Below are positions 14,246 through 20,663 of a DNA stretch of 30,709 nt, one piece after another. A program made the translations under genes and the position numbers. The DNA is from a virus. How positions within the stretch are numbered: position 1 is the first letter of the stretch; each line of letters begins with the position of its first letter. The notes below the pieces were generated by a model that was given only the letters and a program-made list of their open reading frames with translations, was not told the DNA's origin and made no database searches. The stretch is from IMG/VR virus record IMGVR_UViG_3300025809_000078, positions 1 through 30,709 of that record, one strand, 5' to 3'.

Positions 14246-15078
14246 AGACAGTCAACAGTTTAAGCGGTGGTAAAACATCAAGTTACATTGCTGCTAATTA
14301 CCCAGCAGATTACAATGTGTTTAGTTTAGTGAGAACTGATGATAAAAATTGTTTATTTCCCGACTCCAAGATAAGGCAAGAAGTATCTGATCGATTAGGC
14401 ACAGAGTTTATAGGAACGCTGGAAGAAGATATGATTATCTATACAATGCTCGATTTGGAGCAGTTTATAGGTTCAAAAATAGATTGGGTAACAGGTAAGA
14501 CGTTTGATAAGATAATTGACAAAAAAGGAGGTTATCTGCCCAACAAGATAGCAAGGTATTGCACGACTGAACTGAAGACAATGCCTATAATATATTGGAT
14601 GTATGACATAATCAAAGAACCTGTTATTATGCGTTTTGGATATCGAGCCAACGAAACAAGGAGAGCAGTTAAGATGATGGAGAAAACAGACGATGAAGGA
14701 TTTACAAAGGTTAAAGCTACATTTACAACCTTAAAAGATGGTCGGAATTCGTGGGCAGAATATCGTTATTGCAAACCTGAGTTTCCTTTAATAACCGACA
14801 ATATATATAAAGATACTATCGAAGAGTTTTGGAAGGGTAATGATGTTAGATTTGCTTATATGAATAACTGCGTAGGCTGCTGGTGGCGAAGTCCATTACT
14901 TCTAAAAAAGATGAGCGATAAGCATCCAAATAAAATGCAATGGTTTGCAGACAAAGAAACTGATAAAAGCAAATGGAGAAGTGACATTCGTTATAAAGAT
15001 ATTCTGAAATGGAAATCACAAATAGAATTATTTGATGATGATTTTAACGAGTGCGATAGCGGCAGTTGCGGATTATAA
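14242..15078 (+). CDS. PP-loop ATPase, PAPS reductase-like enzyme
   Basis: The 278-residue protein starts with an N-type ATP pyrophosphatase loop, LSGGKTSSYIA (SGGKTSS at 8-14). This fold adenylates substrates and includes PAPS reductases, TilS, and DndC/SspD-like phosphorothioation proteins. It has a conserved RYCTTELK (Cys107), then a NNCVGCWWRSPLL pair (Cys210, Cys213), and a C-terminal CDSGSCGL. Several cysteines could hold an iron-sulfur cluster or act as sulfur carriers. In a phage such an enzyme may help modify DNA bases, sulfur or cofactors; the substrate cannot be told. It is coupled to the helicase gene (ATGA) and is A+T-richer than it. Confidence 0.8.
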   Translation: MKTVNSLSGGKTSSYIAANYPADYNVFSLVRTDDKNCLFPDSKIRQEVSDRLGTEFIGTLEEDMIIYTMLDLEQFIGSKIDWVTGKTFDKIIDKKGGYLPNKIARYCTTELKTMPIIYWMYDIIKEPVIMRFGYRANETRRAVKMMEKTDDEGFTKVKATFTTLKDGRNSWAEYRYCKPEFPLITDNIYKDTIEEFWKGNDVRFAYMNNCVGCWWRSPLLLKKMSDKHPNKMQWFADKETDKSKWRSDIRYKDILKWKSQIELFDDDFNECDSGSCGL

Positions 15079-15090
15079 AAACAAACAAAA

Positions 15091-15408
15091 ATGAAAATGA
15101 TAGATTTAGAATTTGATCCTGTCAAGGCGTTGATGCAGGTAACCATAATGAGAAACCAAACGCTGACAAACAAGCCCGATCATAAGTTCATCGAATACTT
15201 TGACAACATAGAGGTGACGCTCCGCAAGATGCGCGAGAAGAATCTTAAGTTGCTGGGCCGCGTTGAAGCAGCAGAAAGGCAGATCGACAAATTTAGCAAA
15301 ATGGGTAACGCTGATATTGAGTTTGATTATCAGGAAGATGTCAAAAAGGAAGACAAGCTAACGGATGAGGCGTGGATTAATATAAATCCGCAATCACAAT
15401 TGTTTTGA
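15091..15408 (+). CDS. Coiled-coil protein, 105 aa
   Basis: The start ATG 15091 follows an ACAAACAAAA leader. The central part is a charged coil (YFDNIEVTLRKMREKNLKLL, then RVEAAERQIDKFSKMG), followed by an acidic region and the ending ININPQSQLF. No catalytic motif is visible. It is the last clear gene of the replication operon before the small overlapping ORFs. Confidence 0.6.
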   Translation: MKMIDLEFDPVKALMQVTIMRNQTLTNKPDHKFIEYFDNIEVTLRKMREKNLKLLGRVEAAERQIDKFSKMGNADIEFDYQEDVKKEDKLTDEAWININPQSQLF

Positions 15409-15428
15409 GGCAGAGCAAATACACAAGA

Positions 15429-15563
15429 ATGGCAGCAGAGTTGGGTTTGAAGTACGGAATCCATTTAAGCCGTTCTAAGGAGTTCAATGCTCTTGAGCCA
15501 TATGAACAGACAAAGGTTCGAAATTACGCCTTTAAAATACTGCGCAACGCAACTATCGAATGA
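15429..15563 (+). CDS. Hypothetical small protein, 44 aa
   Basis: ATG 15429 opens a frame to TGA 15561-15563: MAAELGLKYGIHLSRSKEF, followed by YEQTKVRNYAFKIL. A TTG at 15405 in the same frame overlaps the stop of the preceding gene (TTGA) and would add eight residues, RQSKYTR before the Met. The product is basic and helical. The reading is plausible but short, and its last 62 bases overlap the next ORF in another frame. Confidence 0.45.
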   Translation: MAAELGLKYGIHLSRSKEFNALEPYEQTKVRNYAFKILRNATIE

Positions 15564-15729
15564 TTTTTTTCGTAGTATTGCCAAAATGATAGTTTCAATT
15601 GGACTTATATACGGCTTAATTTTCGGCGTTAATTACTTTCACTTTGAAACGGACGAGGGATTTAGGGCCACCTTTCAAATATTTATTGGCGTTATTTCAA
15701 TCGAAATGACTTGGAATGAACTTACTTGA
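15502..15729 (+). CDS. Small membrane protein, two predicted membrane segments
   Basis: From ATG 15502 the product has 75 residues; ATG 15586 would give 47 residues and avoid the overlap with the preceding small ORF. Two hydrophobic segments are seen (MIVSIGLIYGLIFGVNYF and FQIFIGVISIEMTW). Both starts keep these, so the protein is membrane-bound either way. The stop overlaps the sigma factor start by 14 bases, so it may be coupled to it. No family recognised. Confidence 0.5.
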   Translation: MNRQRFEITPLKYCATQLSNDFFRSIAKMIVSIGLIYGLIFGVNYFHFETDEGFRATFQIFIGVISIEMTWNELT

Positions 15730-16237
15730 TATTCCATACACAACCAGCCGCCATAACGATTGGATTGTAATGGCAAAAAATCTAGGTGCTGGACATTATT
15801 CGGAAGACATTGTTCAGGAAATGTATATAAAGCTGTCTCAAATCAAGGATCCTGAACGGATTATTGATAAAGAAAATCCAAATCAAATCGTTGGTTTTTA
15901 CGTTTATACAATAATTCGCAGCCTTATAGTTGACCTTCAGCGCATACAGAAAAGAACTCAGATGGTTTCAATCGAATCAATTCAAGCATTGAAAGCGTCA
16001 GATATTGACCTTGAATTTGAATTAGAATACGCCAAGAAATTGGAGGTGATCGATCAAGCAAAAGACCAAATGAATTGGTATGACCTGAAGCTTTTTGAAC
16101 TGTATCACGACGAAGACCTGTCGATTAGAAAACTCGCCAAAGAAACGCGCATCAGCGCATCTTCAATATTTAACACTTTGAGAAATGCCAAGAGCAAAAT
16201 CAACGAAGCCTACAAGGAAAAGAAAAGCACCGAGTAA
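15716..16237 (+). CDS. Phage sigma-70-family (ECF-like) RNA polymerase sigma factor
   Basis: The 173-residue product has the two-domain layout of short sigma factors. Region 2 spans about residues 10-80 (HYSEDIVQEMYIKLSQIKD, then GFYVYTIIRSLIVDLQRIQK), with aromatic/basic residues where the -10 element is recognised. Region 4 is a C-terminal helix-turn-helix (~115-165, DEDLSIRKLAKETRISASSI, FNTLRNAKSKINEAY). It would redirect host polymerase to phage promoters. Its position between the early/replication genes and the packaging/structural genes suits a middle-to-late switch. The ACGTTTA box before structural genes is a candidate target. It overlaps the next gene by 53 bases. Confidence 0.75.
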   Translation: MNLLDIPYTTSRHNDWIVMAKNLGAGHYSEDIVQEMYIKLSQIKDPERIIDKENPNQIVGFYVYTIIRSLIVDLQRIQKRTQMVSIESIQALKASDIDLEFELEYAKKLEVIDQAKDQMNWYDLKLFELYHDEDLSIRKLAKETRISASSIFNTLRNAKSKINEAYKEKKSTE

Positions 16238-16613
16238 AGGACTTGGTGACACGATTGAAAAGATAACTGAAGCCACAGGAATTAAGAAGGCGGTCAAATG
16301 GCTTGCTGGTGAGGACTGCGGATGTGACGCTCGAAAGGAAAAGCTGAATGAGATGTTTCCAAACGATCGGCATAAGCCAACTAAGTGTATGTCCGAAGGG
16401 CAATATAACCAATGGACAAAATTGAAGGATATCACCAAGCAGGATAAGAATCGATACTTGACTGAGGTCTACCCAGCGATTGCTCAGATTCACGCTGTCG
16501 TTTTTGGTCATAGATATCACGAGCCTTGCACTTGCACACCAAGACAATGGGAGCAATGGCGAAACGATTTAGATCAAGTTTATTCAACATACGAAGCAGA
16601 TGCAAAAAGTTAA
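16185..16613 (+). CDS. Conserved phage protein with Cys pairs, 142 aa
   Basis: After a basic Lys/Arg-rich start (PRAKSTKPTRKRKAPSKG), the product has GLGDTIEKITEATGIKKAV, then WLAGEDCGCDARKEKLNEMF, and a later Cys pair with His (HRYHEPCTCTPRQWEQW). Two CxC pairs plus histidines could bind zinc. I recall the 'GLGDTIEKIT...GEDCGCD' pattern from flavobacterial phages, near terminase genes, without known function. It overlaps the sigma gene by 53 bases and the ParB-like gene by 14. It could be a DNA-binding packaging or regulatory factor. Confidence 0.65.
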   Translation: MPRAKSTKPTRKRKAPSKGLGDTIEKITEATGIKKAVKWLAGEDCGCDARKEKLNEMFPNDRHKPTKCMSEGQYNQWTKLKDITKQDKNRYLTEVYPAIAQIHAVVFGHRYHEPCTCTPRQWEQWRNDLDQVYSTYEADAKS

Positions 16614-17202
16614 GATAGCAGAAGTCAAGACCAATCCGAATAATCCGCGATTGATAAAGGATGACAAGTTTAAGAAGCTGGTCAAGTCAATAAAAGAGTT
16701 CCCTCAGATGCTTGAGTTGCGCCCGATTGTAGTCAACGATGATATGATTGTTCTTGGCGGCAATATGCGTTTAAAGGCTTGCAAGGAAGCAGGATTAAAA
16801 GAAGTGCCTATCATAAAGGCAAGCGATTTAACTGACGAGCAACAGAACGAGTTCATAGTAAAAGACAATGTAGGTTTCGGAGAATGGGATTGGGATGTGT
16901 TGGCAAACGAATGGGATGTAGTTCAACTTGAGGATTGGGGATTAGATGGTTTTCCTTTTGAGGATAACATTAATTTAAGCGATGAGTTTGGTGAAGATTT
17001 CAATTTAAAAGATGGAGACAAAGAACCATTTCAACAAATGACCTTTACTCTTGCAGATGAACAAGTTGAGCAGATTAAAAACGCAATAGCGGATATAAAG
17101 CAAACAGAAGAGTATAAGTACTGCGAAACAATGGGCAACGAGAATAGTAACGGCAACTCTTTATATTTAATAGTAATGCAATGGGCAGAGCAAAGGAGAT
17201 AA
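16600..17202 (+). CDS. ParB-like (sulfiredoxin-fold) protein
   Basis: The 200-residue product begins KVKIAEVKTNPNNPRLIKDD, then LRPIVVNDDMIVLGGNMRLK and ACKEAGLKEVPIIKASDL, the N-terminal pattern of ParB/Spo0J-type domains (a fold now known to bind CTP in ParB). No helix-turn-helix or methyltransferase follows; the C-terminal half is acidic and ends in LYLIVMQWAEQRR. In phages such proteins often sit beside DNA modification or terminase genes. The composition turns A+T-richer at about 16,980, within the C-terminal half. It overlaps the Mom-like gene by 22 bases. Confidence 0.75.
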   Translation: MQKVKIAEVKTNPNNPRLIKDDKFKKLVKSIKEFPQMLELRPIVVNDDMIVLGGNMRLKACKEAGLKEVPIIKASDLTDEQQNEFIVKDNVGFGEWDWDVLANEWDVVQLEDWGLDGFPFEDNINLSDEFGEDFNLKDGDKEPFQQMTFTLADEQVEQIKNAIADIKQTEEYKYCETMGNENSNGNSLYLIVMQWAEQRR

Positions 17203-17879
17203 TAGTAAAGGTAATACCGAGTAAGATTGCTAATGCTTTTGTAAAGAAACATCACTATTCTGAAAAGGTTGTAAATATGAGTAGTCTGCACTTTGGATGC
17301 TTTCTGAATCAGCAACTGCACGGAGTTATGAGTTATGGAAGCCCAATGGATAAAAGAAACGTTCTTCCTTTGGTTGATTCTGGGGAAACAGATATAAACA
17401 AAAGATGGAATGAGATGCTGGAGTTGAATAGAATGGCTTTTGATGACTATCTTCCAAAGTATTCAGAAAGTAGATGTATAGCAATCAGTATAAGATTGAT
17501 TAAGAAAAACGCACCACAAATTAAATGGATATTAAGCTACTCTGACGCTACTCAATGCGGAGACGGAACAATATACAGGGCAAGCGGATTTAAGCTTACA
17601 CAAATAAATAAAAACGGAACTATTTATAAGTTAGCTAATGGAGACGTAGTAGCAAAAAGAGGTGATAGTAAATACAATTTTACTGGTGCAACTGCATTAA
17701 AAGGTTTTCAAAACAGATATATTTACTTAATAGATAAGTCTTGTGCATTAACAGTACAAGACATACCATTTAGTGAAATAGACAAAAAAGGTGCAGGAAT
17801 GTATAAAGGAAAAAAAATAACCCTCCAAGAGAGGAGGGCTAATTTGAGCGAGAAGGTCGATTCGAACGCCACCTCTTAA
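17181..17879 (+). CDS. Mom-like DNA adenine modification enzyme (GNAT-related)
   Basis: The 232-residue protein matches the Mom pattern: FVKKHHYSEKVV (H25-Y26), SLHFGCFLNQQLHGVMSYGS, and ILSYSDATQCGDGTIYRASG (S119, D122, Y132). Phage Mu Mom (231 residues) converts adenine to a carbamoylmethyl form that blocks restriction; its HY, Ser, Asp and Tyr active residues have plausible counterparts here. It probably modifies phage DNA before packaging, as the terminase genes follow directly. The gene is A+T-rich. The last ~26 codons are odd: they run through the antisense terminator and tRNA-like gene. Losing one A from the run at 17811-17817 would stop translation after MYKGKK. Confidence 0.75.
   Translation: MGRAKEIIVKVIPSKIANAFVKKHHYSEKVVNMSSLHFGCFLNQQLHGVMSYGSPMDKRNVLPLVDSGETDINKRWNEMLELNRMAFDDYLPKYSESRCIAISIRLIKKNAPQIKWILSYSDATQCGDGTIYRASGFKLTQINKNGTIYKLANGDVVAKRGDSKYNFTGATALKGFQNRYIYLIDKSCALTVQDIPFSEIDKKGAGMYKGKKITLQERRANLSEKVDSNATS
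17810..17838 (-). terminator. Intrinsic terminator of the minus-strand tRNA-like gene
   Basis: Read on the minus strand, a perfect CCCTCC/GGAGGG stem (17821-17826 with 17833-17838) with a six-base loop is followed by TTATTTTTTT. There is no T tract on the + side, so this serves minus-strand transcription, 9 bases after the tRNA-like 3' end. Confidence 0.8.
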
Positions 17880-17917
17880 TTGGAATATCAAGTATGCAAC
17901 CATTACACTACTCTCGC
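17848..17917 (-). tRNA. tRNA-Gly(UCC)-like gene, unusual or degenerate
   Basis: The minus strand folds as a 70-base tRNA. The acceptor stem GCGAGAG pairs with TTCTCGC in all seven positions (one G-T). The D arm is GTGT-AATGGTT-GCAT. The anticodon stem CTTGA/TTAAG encloses TATTCCAA, where TCC precedes AA, so it would read GGA codons. The T loop TTCGAAT is canonical. Oddities: the anticodon loop has eight bases instead of seven, the T stem (TGGCG/CGACC) has two mismatches, the variable loop is short, and no CCA is encoded. The unit has its own promoter (17926-17957) and terminator, which argues for expression. It overlaps the annotated 3' end of the Mom-like gene by 32 bases. Confidence 0.6.
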
Positions 17918-17925
17918 ATAAAACA

Positions 17926-17957
17926 CGAATATAATACTTTATTTTGAATGAACAAAA
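17926..17957 (-). promoter_or_regulatory. Minus-strand Bacteroidota-type promoter for the tRNA-like gene
   Basis: On the minus strand, TTTTG (17957-17953), a 19-base spacer and TATATTCG (17933-17926) match TTTG-N19-TAnnTTTG with one mismatch. The element ends eight bases before the tRNA-like 5' end, so the transcript would start almost at the mature end. Its -33 part overlaps the first codons of the terminase small subunit. Confidence 0.6.
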
Positions 17958-18301
17958 CCGAACAACATAAAAAGGCAGTTCTTGAAGCCCTTGAACATTC
18001 GCTTGGCGTTGTAACAACCGCCTGCAAAAATCAAGGTGTTGGGCGCACGACCTTCTACGGCTGGCTTAAAGATGACCAAGACTTTGCCGAACAAGTTAGA
18101 GACATTGAAAACGTAGCTTTGGACTTTGCAGAATCACAACTGCACAAGCAGATAAAAGACGGCTCGGCTGCTGCCACAATTTTCTACCTAAAAACCAAAG
18201 GTAAGAAACGAGGTTACATTGAACGTCAGGAGATATCGCACGAAGGTATTCAGACCTTCCAAATAGTTGAGGATGGCGAATGGTCAGATTCGGACAAATA
18301 A
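17948..18301 (+). CDS. terS: Terminase small subunit
   Basis: The 117-residue product has an N-terminal helix-turn-helix (EQHKKAVLEALEHSLGVVTT, ACKNQGVGRTTFYGWLKDDQ) like phBC6A51/PBSX-type small terminases, then a helical oligomerisation part (DFAEQVRDIENVALDFAESQ) and the usual KTKGKKRGYIERQEISHEG motif before a short acidic tail. Small subunits bind packaging sites and feed DNA to the large subunit. The end overlaps the large subunit gene by 29 bases. ATG 17948 lies right after the divergent tRNA unit; the start context is TATTTTGAATG. Confidence 0.85.
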   Translation: MNKTEQHKKAVLEALEHSLGVVTTACKNQGVGRTTFYGWLKDDQDFAEQVRDIENVALDFAESQLHKQIKDGSAAATIFYLKTKGKKRGYIERQEISHEGIQTFQIVEDGEWSDSDK

Positions 18302-19433
18302 AGTCTTTACGCATCTGCGGAAGTCGCCTAAAAAGATAATCGTTGAGCAGGGTGGCACGAGGTCTGGCAAGACTTACAATATTCTACTTTGGATAATATT
18401 TGACTATTGCTATCGCAACAAGGGCAAGACCATAACGATTGCAAGAAAGACCTTCCCAGCAGTTCGCTCATCTGTTATGCGTGACTTCTTTGACATCTTG
18501 CGCAAACACAATCTATACAGCGAGCAGTATCACAACAAGTCAAACAGCGAATACCATCTGAACGGAAACCTGATCGAGTTTATTAGTTTAGACCAGCCGC
18601 AAAAGATACGAGGACGCAAACGAGATTTAGCCTTTCTAAACGAGGCAAATGAATTGTATTGGGAAGATTGGCAACAGATACTATTCAGGACAACAGGACG
18701 CATTATAATCGATTATAATCCATCTGACAGCTTTCATTGGATATACGACAAGGTAGTGCCGCGAGAAGATTGCTCGTTCCTGCAAACTACATACCTTGAC
18801 AATCCATATCTTGACGCTGGAATCATTCAAGAGATCGAACGCCTGAAAGAAACAGACGAGGACTATTGGCGCATCTACGGACTTGGAGAACGTGGAATGA
18901 GCAGGGCGACCATCTTTCAGTTTGGAATCGTGCAAGAGGTATCAGGTCAGCTACTATCCACAGGAATGGACTTCGGGTTCACCAATGATCCGACAGCACT
19001 TGTCAAGGTCTACAAGAAAGGCAACCAGCTTATCCTTGATGAACTGCTCTACCATACCAACCTAACGAACCAAGACATCGCTCAGAAGTTTGAAGAGTTA
19101 GAACTGAACAGGCTGGATGTTATCTATGCTGATTCGGCAGAACCAAAGTCAATCGAAGAACTGCACAGGCTACGTTGGAACGTGAAGCCAACAGCAAAAG
19201 GCGCTGATTCAATAATGGCAGGCATTGATATGCTGAAGCGTTACGAACTAAAGGTCACAGCCAACAGTTTGAACCTAATCAAAGAACTGCAAAACTACAA
19301 ATGGACGGAGGATAAGAACGGCAACCTGCTTAACAAACCTGTGGACAATTTTAATCACGCGATTGATGCGGTTAGGTATGCTGTTTGGAATCGATTAGCA
19401 AATCCGAACTATGGAAGTTACAGCATCCGATAA
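18273..19433 (+). CDS. terL: Terminase large subunit (PBSX-type)
   Basis: ATG 18273 gives 386 residues (a TTG two codons earlier is possible). The ATPase domain shows Walker A GGTRSGKT (27-34) and Walker B LAFLNE (119-124, catalytic Glu). The RNase H-like nuclease domain has MDFGFTNDP (D233), YADSAEPKSI (D287) and DNFNHAIDAVRYA (D358/D365). This is a complete DNA packaging motor and headful or site cutter of the PBSX family. Length is near normal though slightly short. It overlaps the small subunit gene, as usual. Confidence 0.95.
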   Translation: MANGQIRTNKVFTHLRKSPKKIIVEQGGTRSGKTYNILLWIIFDYCYRNKGKTITIARKTFPAVRSSVMRDFFDILRKHNLYSEQYHNKSNSEYHLNGNLIEFISLDQPQKIRGRKRDLAFLNEANELYWEDWQQILFRTTGRIIIDYNPSDSFHWIYDKVVPREDCSFLQTTYLDNPYLDAGIIQEIERLKETDEDYWRIYGLGERGMSRATIFQFGIVQEVSGQLLSTGMDFGFTNDPTALVKVYKKGNQLILDELLYHTNLTNQDIAQKFEELELNRLDVIYADSAEPKSIEELHRLRWNVKPTAKGADSIMAGIDMLKRYELKVTANSLNLIKELQNYKWTEDKNGNLLNKPVDNFNHAIDAVRYAVWNRLANPNYGSYSIR

Positions 19434-19455
19434 ATTTATATTTTAGCAATTAGCT

Positions 19456-19653
19456 ATGAAAAAATGTACAAAATGTAAGGAGGTTAAGCAACTGACTGAT
19501 TTTAGTAAATCTAAAAATCATAAGGACGGATTACAATATGAGTGTAAATCTTGCAAAGCAGAGTATGCTAAACATTTCTACGAGCGAATGAAATTTGATA
19601 GTTTGTATAAGTTATATATACAATTTAAGAACTCGGATAAATCAAGCGTTTAA
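19456..19653 (+). CDS. HNH endonuclease, N-terminal zinc-ribbon part (frame 1 of a split gene)
   Basis: The 65-residue frame encodes MKKCTKCKEVKQLTDFSKSK followed by YECKSCKAEYAKHFYERMKF, a treble-clef or zinc-ribbon start with two CxxC pairs (C4/C7, C30/C33). This is the usual N-terminus of a group of phage HNH nucleases. The expected continuation, 'NLRTRINQAF...', is in the +1 frame from about 19615. So this ORF and the one at 19595-19930 are two parts of one gene, broken near the TATATATA tract at 19614-19621. It follows the terminase gene, a normal place for HNH proteins that assist packaging or are free-standing homing nucleases. Confidence 0.65.
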   Translation: MKKCTKCKEVKQLTDFSKSKNHKDGLQYECKSCKAEYAKHFYERMKFDSLYKLYIQFKNSDKSSV

Positions 19654-19930
19654 ATCGCAAACAAACTACAAGAAACCTGATACATTGCGAGCGATTGGTG
19701 TAGATTGGAAAATTGCGAAATCACATATTGAACGTCAGTTTGAAAAAGGTATGTCTTGGAGTAATTACGGAGAATGGCATATCGACCACATCATACCATT
19801 AGCATCAGCCAAAACAGAAGCTGAGTTGATTAAGCTATGCCACTATCGAAACCTGCAACCACTTTGGGCAGAAGAGAATCGAAGAAAACACGCAACAATA
19901 CAAGAATCACAGACATACTTGAGGATATAA
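19595..19930 (+). CDS. HNH endonuclease, catalytic part (frame 2 of a split gene)
   Basis: The frame holds the core of an HNH nuclease: NLRTRINQAFKSQ, then FEKGMSWSNYGEWHIDHIIP with the catalytic HIDH, and LCHYRNLQPLWAEENRRK. These match HNH enzymes in which the His-Asp-His group binds a metal and cuts DNA. The start given (TTG 19595) is nominal; translation probably begins at ATG 19456 and needs a +1 shift to reach this frame. If the shift does not occur, the gene is inactive. The DNA is A+T-rich compared with the terminase gene, as with mobile homing endonucleases. Confidence 0.65.
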   Translation: MIVCISYIYNLRTRINQAFKSQTNYKKPDTLRAIGVDWKIAKSHIERQFEKGMSWSNYGEWHIDHIIPLASAKTEAELIKLCHYRNLQPLWAEENRRKHATIQESQTYLRI

Positions 19931-19953
19931 CCTGAGGTACAAATCAAACCAAA

Positions 19954-19961
19954 TACGTTTA
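19954..19961 (+). promoter_or_regulatory. TACGTTTA box six bases before ATG 19968
   Basis: TACGTTTA is followed by TTCATT and then the ATG of the tail chaperone gene. Box and spacing are the same as before 2893 and 28305. No TTTG lies at the expected -33 distance here, so if it is a promoter it depends on other contacts or on an activator. An A/C-rich run, AAATCAAACCAAA, precedes it, similar to that before 28291. Confidence 0.4.
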
Positions 19962-19967
19962 TTCATT

Positions 19968-20663
19968 ATGAAAGTCAAATTTCAAGTTCCAGCCAGCCTT
20001 GCAGATATTCCTTTAAAGGACTATATCTCGTATCAAAAGATACTAGAAGCAAACAAAGGTGCAGAGGATAGCGAGTTCGTAACGATGAAGATGGTCAGCA
20101 TATTCTGCAATGTCAGTTATGACGAACTGCAAAAACTTAGCCTGACGCAATACGATGTTGTGGTTCAGATGCTGCAAGATGTGTTCGGTGAGAAGCCAAC
20201 ATTCAGAAACAAAATTAAGATTGGTGACACAGAGTTTGGATTCATTCCGAAGCTGGATGACATCAGCTTGGGTGAGTATGTAGACCTTGAGAACTATATG
20301 AAGTCACCAACTACCTATCACAAGGCAATGGCTGTTCTTTACAGACCTATCACGCTTAAGGTAAAGGAAACCTATCTGATCGAAGATTACGAGGGATCAG
20401 ATAAATACGCTGAGTTCTTCCTTGATTGCGATTTAGAAACGGCACTTGGTGCAATGCTTTTTTTTTGGAATTTAGGAAGCGAGTTGTTAATCAGTATGAA
20501 GGACTCTTTTCGGGAGGAATTGACGACAACGAACACGGAGAGCGATCACAATTTGGACAACGATGGGGATGGTATCAATCAATCGTTCATCTCGCAGATG
20601 GAAACATCCTTAGAATTAATGAAGTCACAAAGCTGGATCTCCATCAATGTCTGCTTAAACTGA
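19968..20663 (+). CDS. Tail assembly chaperone (G-like), frame 0 product
   Basis: The 231-residue product begins KVKFQVPASLADIPLKDYIS, followed by helical parts (VTMKMVSIFCNVSYDELQKL) and the segment ETALGAMLFFWNLGSELLIS common in Bacteroidota phage tail chaperones. It lies upstream of the tail completion and tape measure genes, as in lambda G/GT. A T9 run at 20458-20466 within ALGAMLFF allows a -1 shift into the frame of 20426-20722. After the run both frames stay open for ~200 bases and both look protein-like. The frame 0 end is NDGDGINQSFISQMETSL followed by ELMKSQSWISINVCLN. It would guide tail tube polymerisation on the tape measure. Confidence 0.7.
   Translation: MKVKFQVPASLADIPLKDYISYQKILEANKGAEDSEFVTMKMVSIFCNVSYDELQKLSLTQYDVVVQMLQDVFGEKPTFRNKIKIGDTEFGFIPKLDDISLGEYVDLENYMKSPTTYHKAMAVLYRPITLKVKETYLIEDYEGSDKYAEFFLDCDLETALGAMLFFWNLGSELLISMKDSFREELTTTNTESDHNLDNDGDGINQSFISQMETSLELMKSQSWISINVCLN

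Noticed and set aside
8022-15090. Repeated TTTG / CAAA stretches (8022-8037, 10785-10800, 15079-15090)
   Set aside because: Short simple repeats in leaders before genes are common in A+T-rich Bacteroidota DNA and do not form an array or palindrome of note.
10225-19745. Shared GAACGTCAG words at about 10229, 18220 and 19731
   Set aside because: They lie in unrelated coding contexts and at nine bases are expected by chance in a window of this size.
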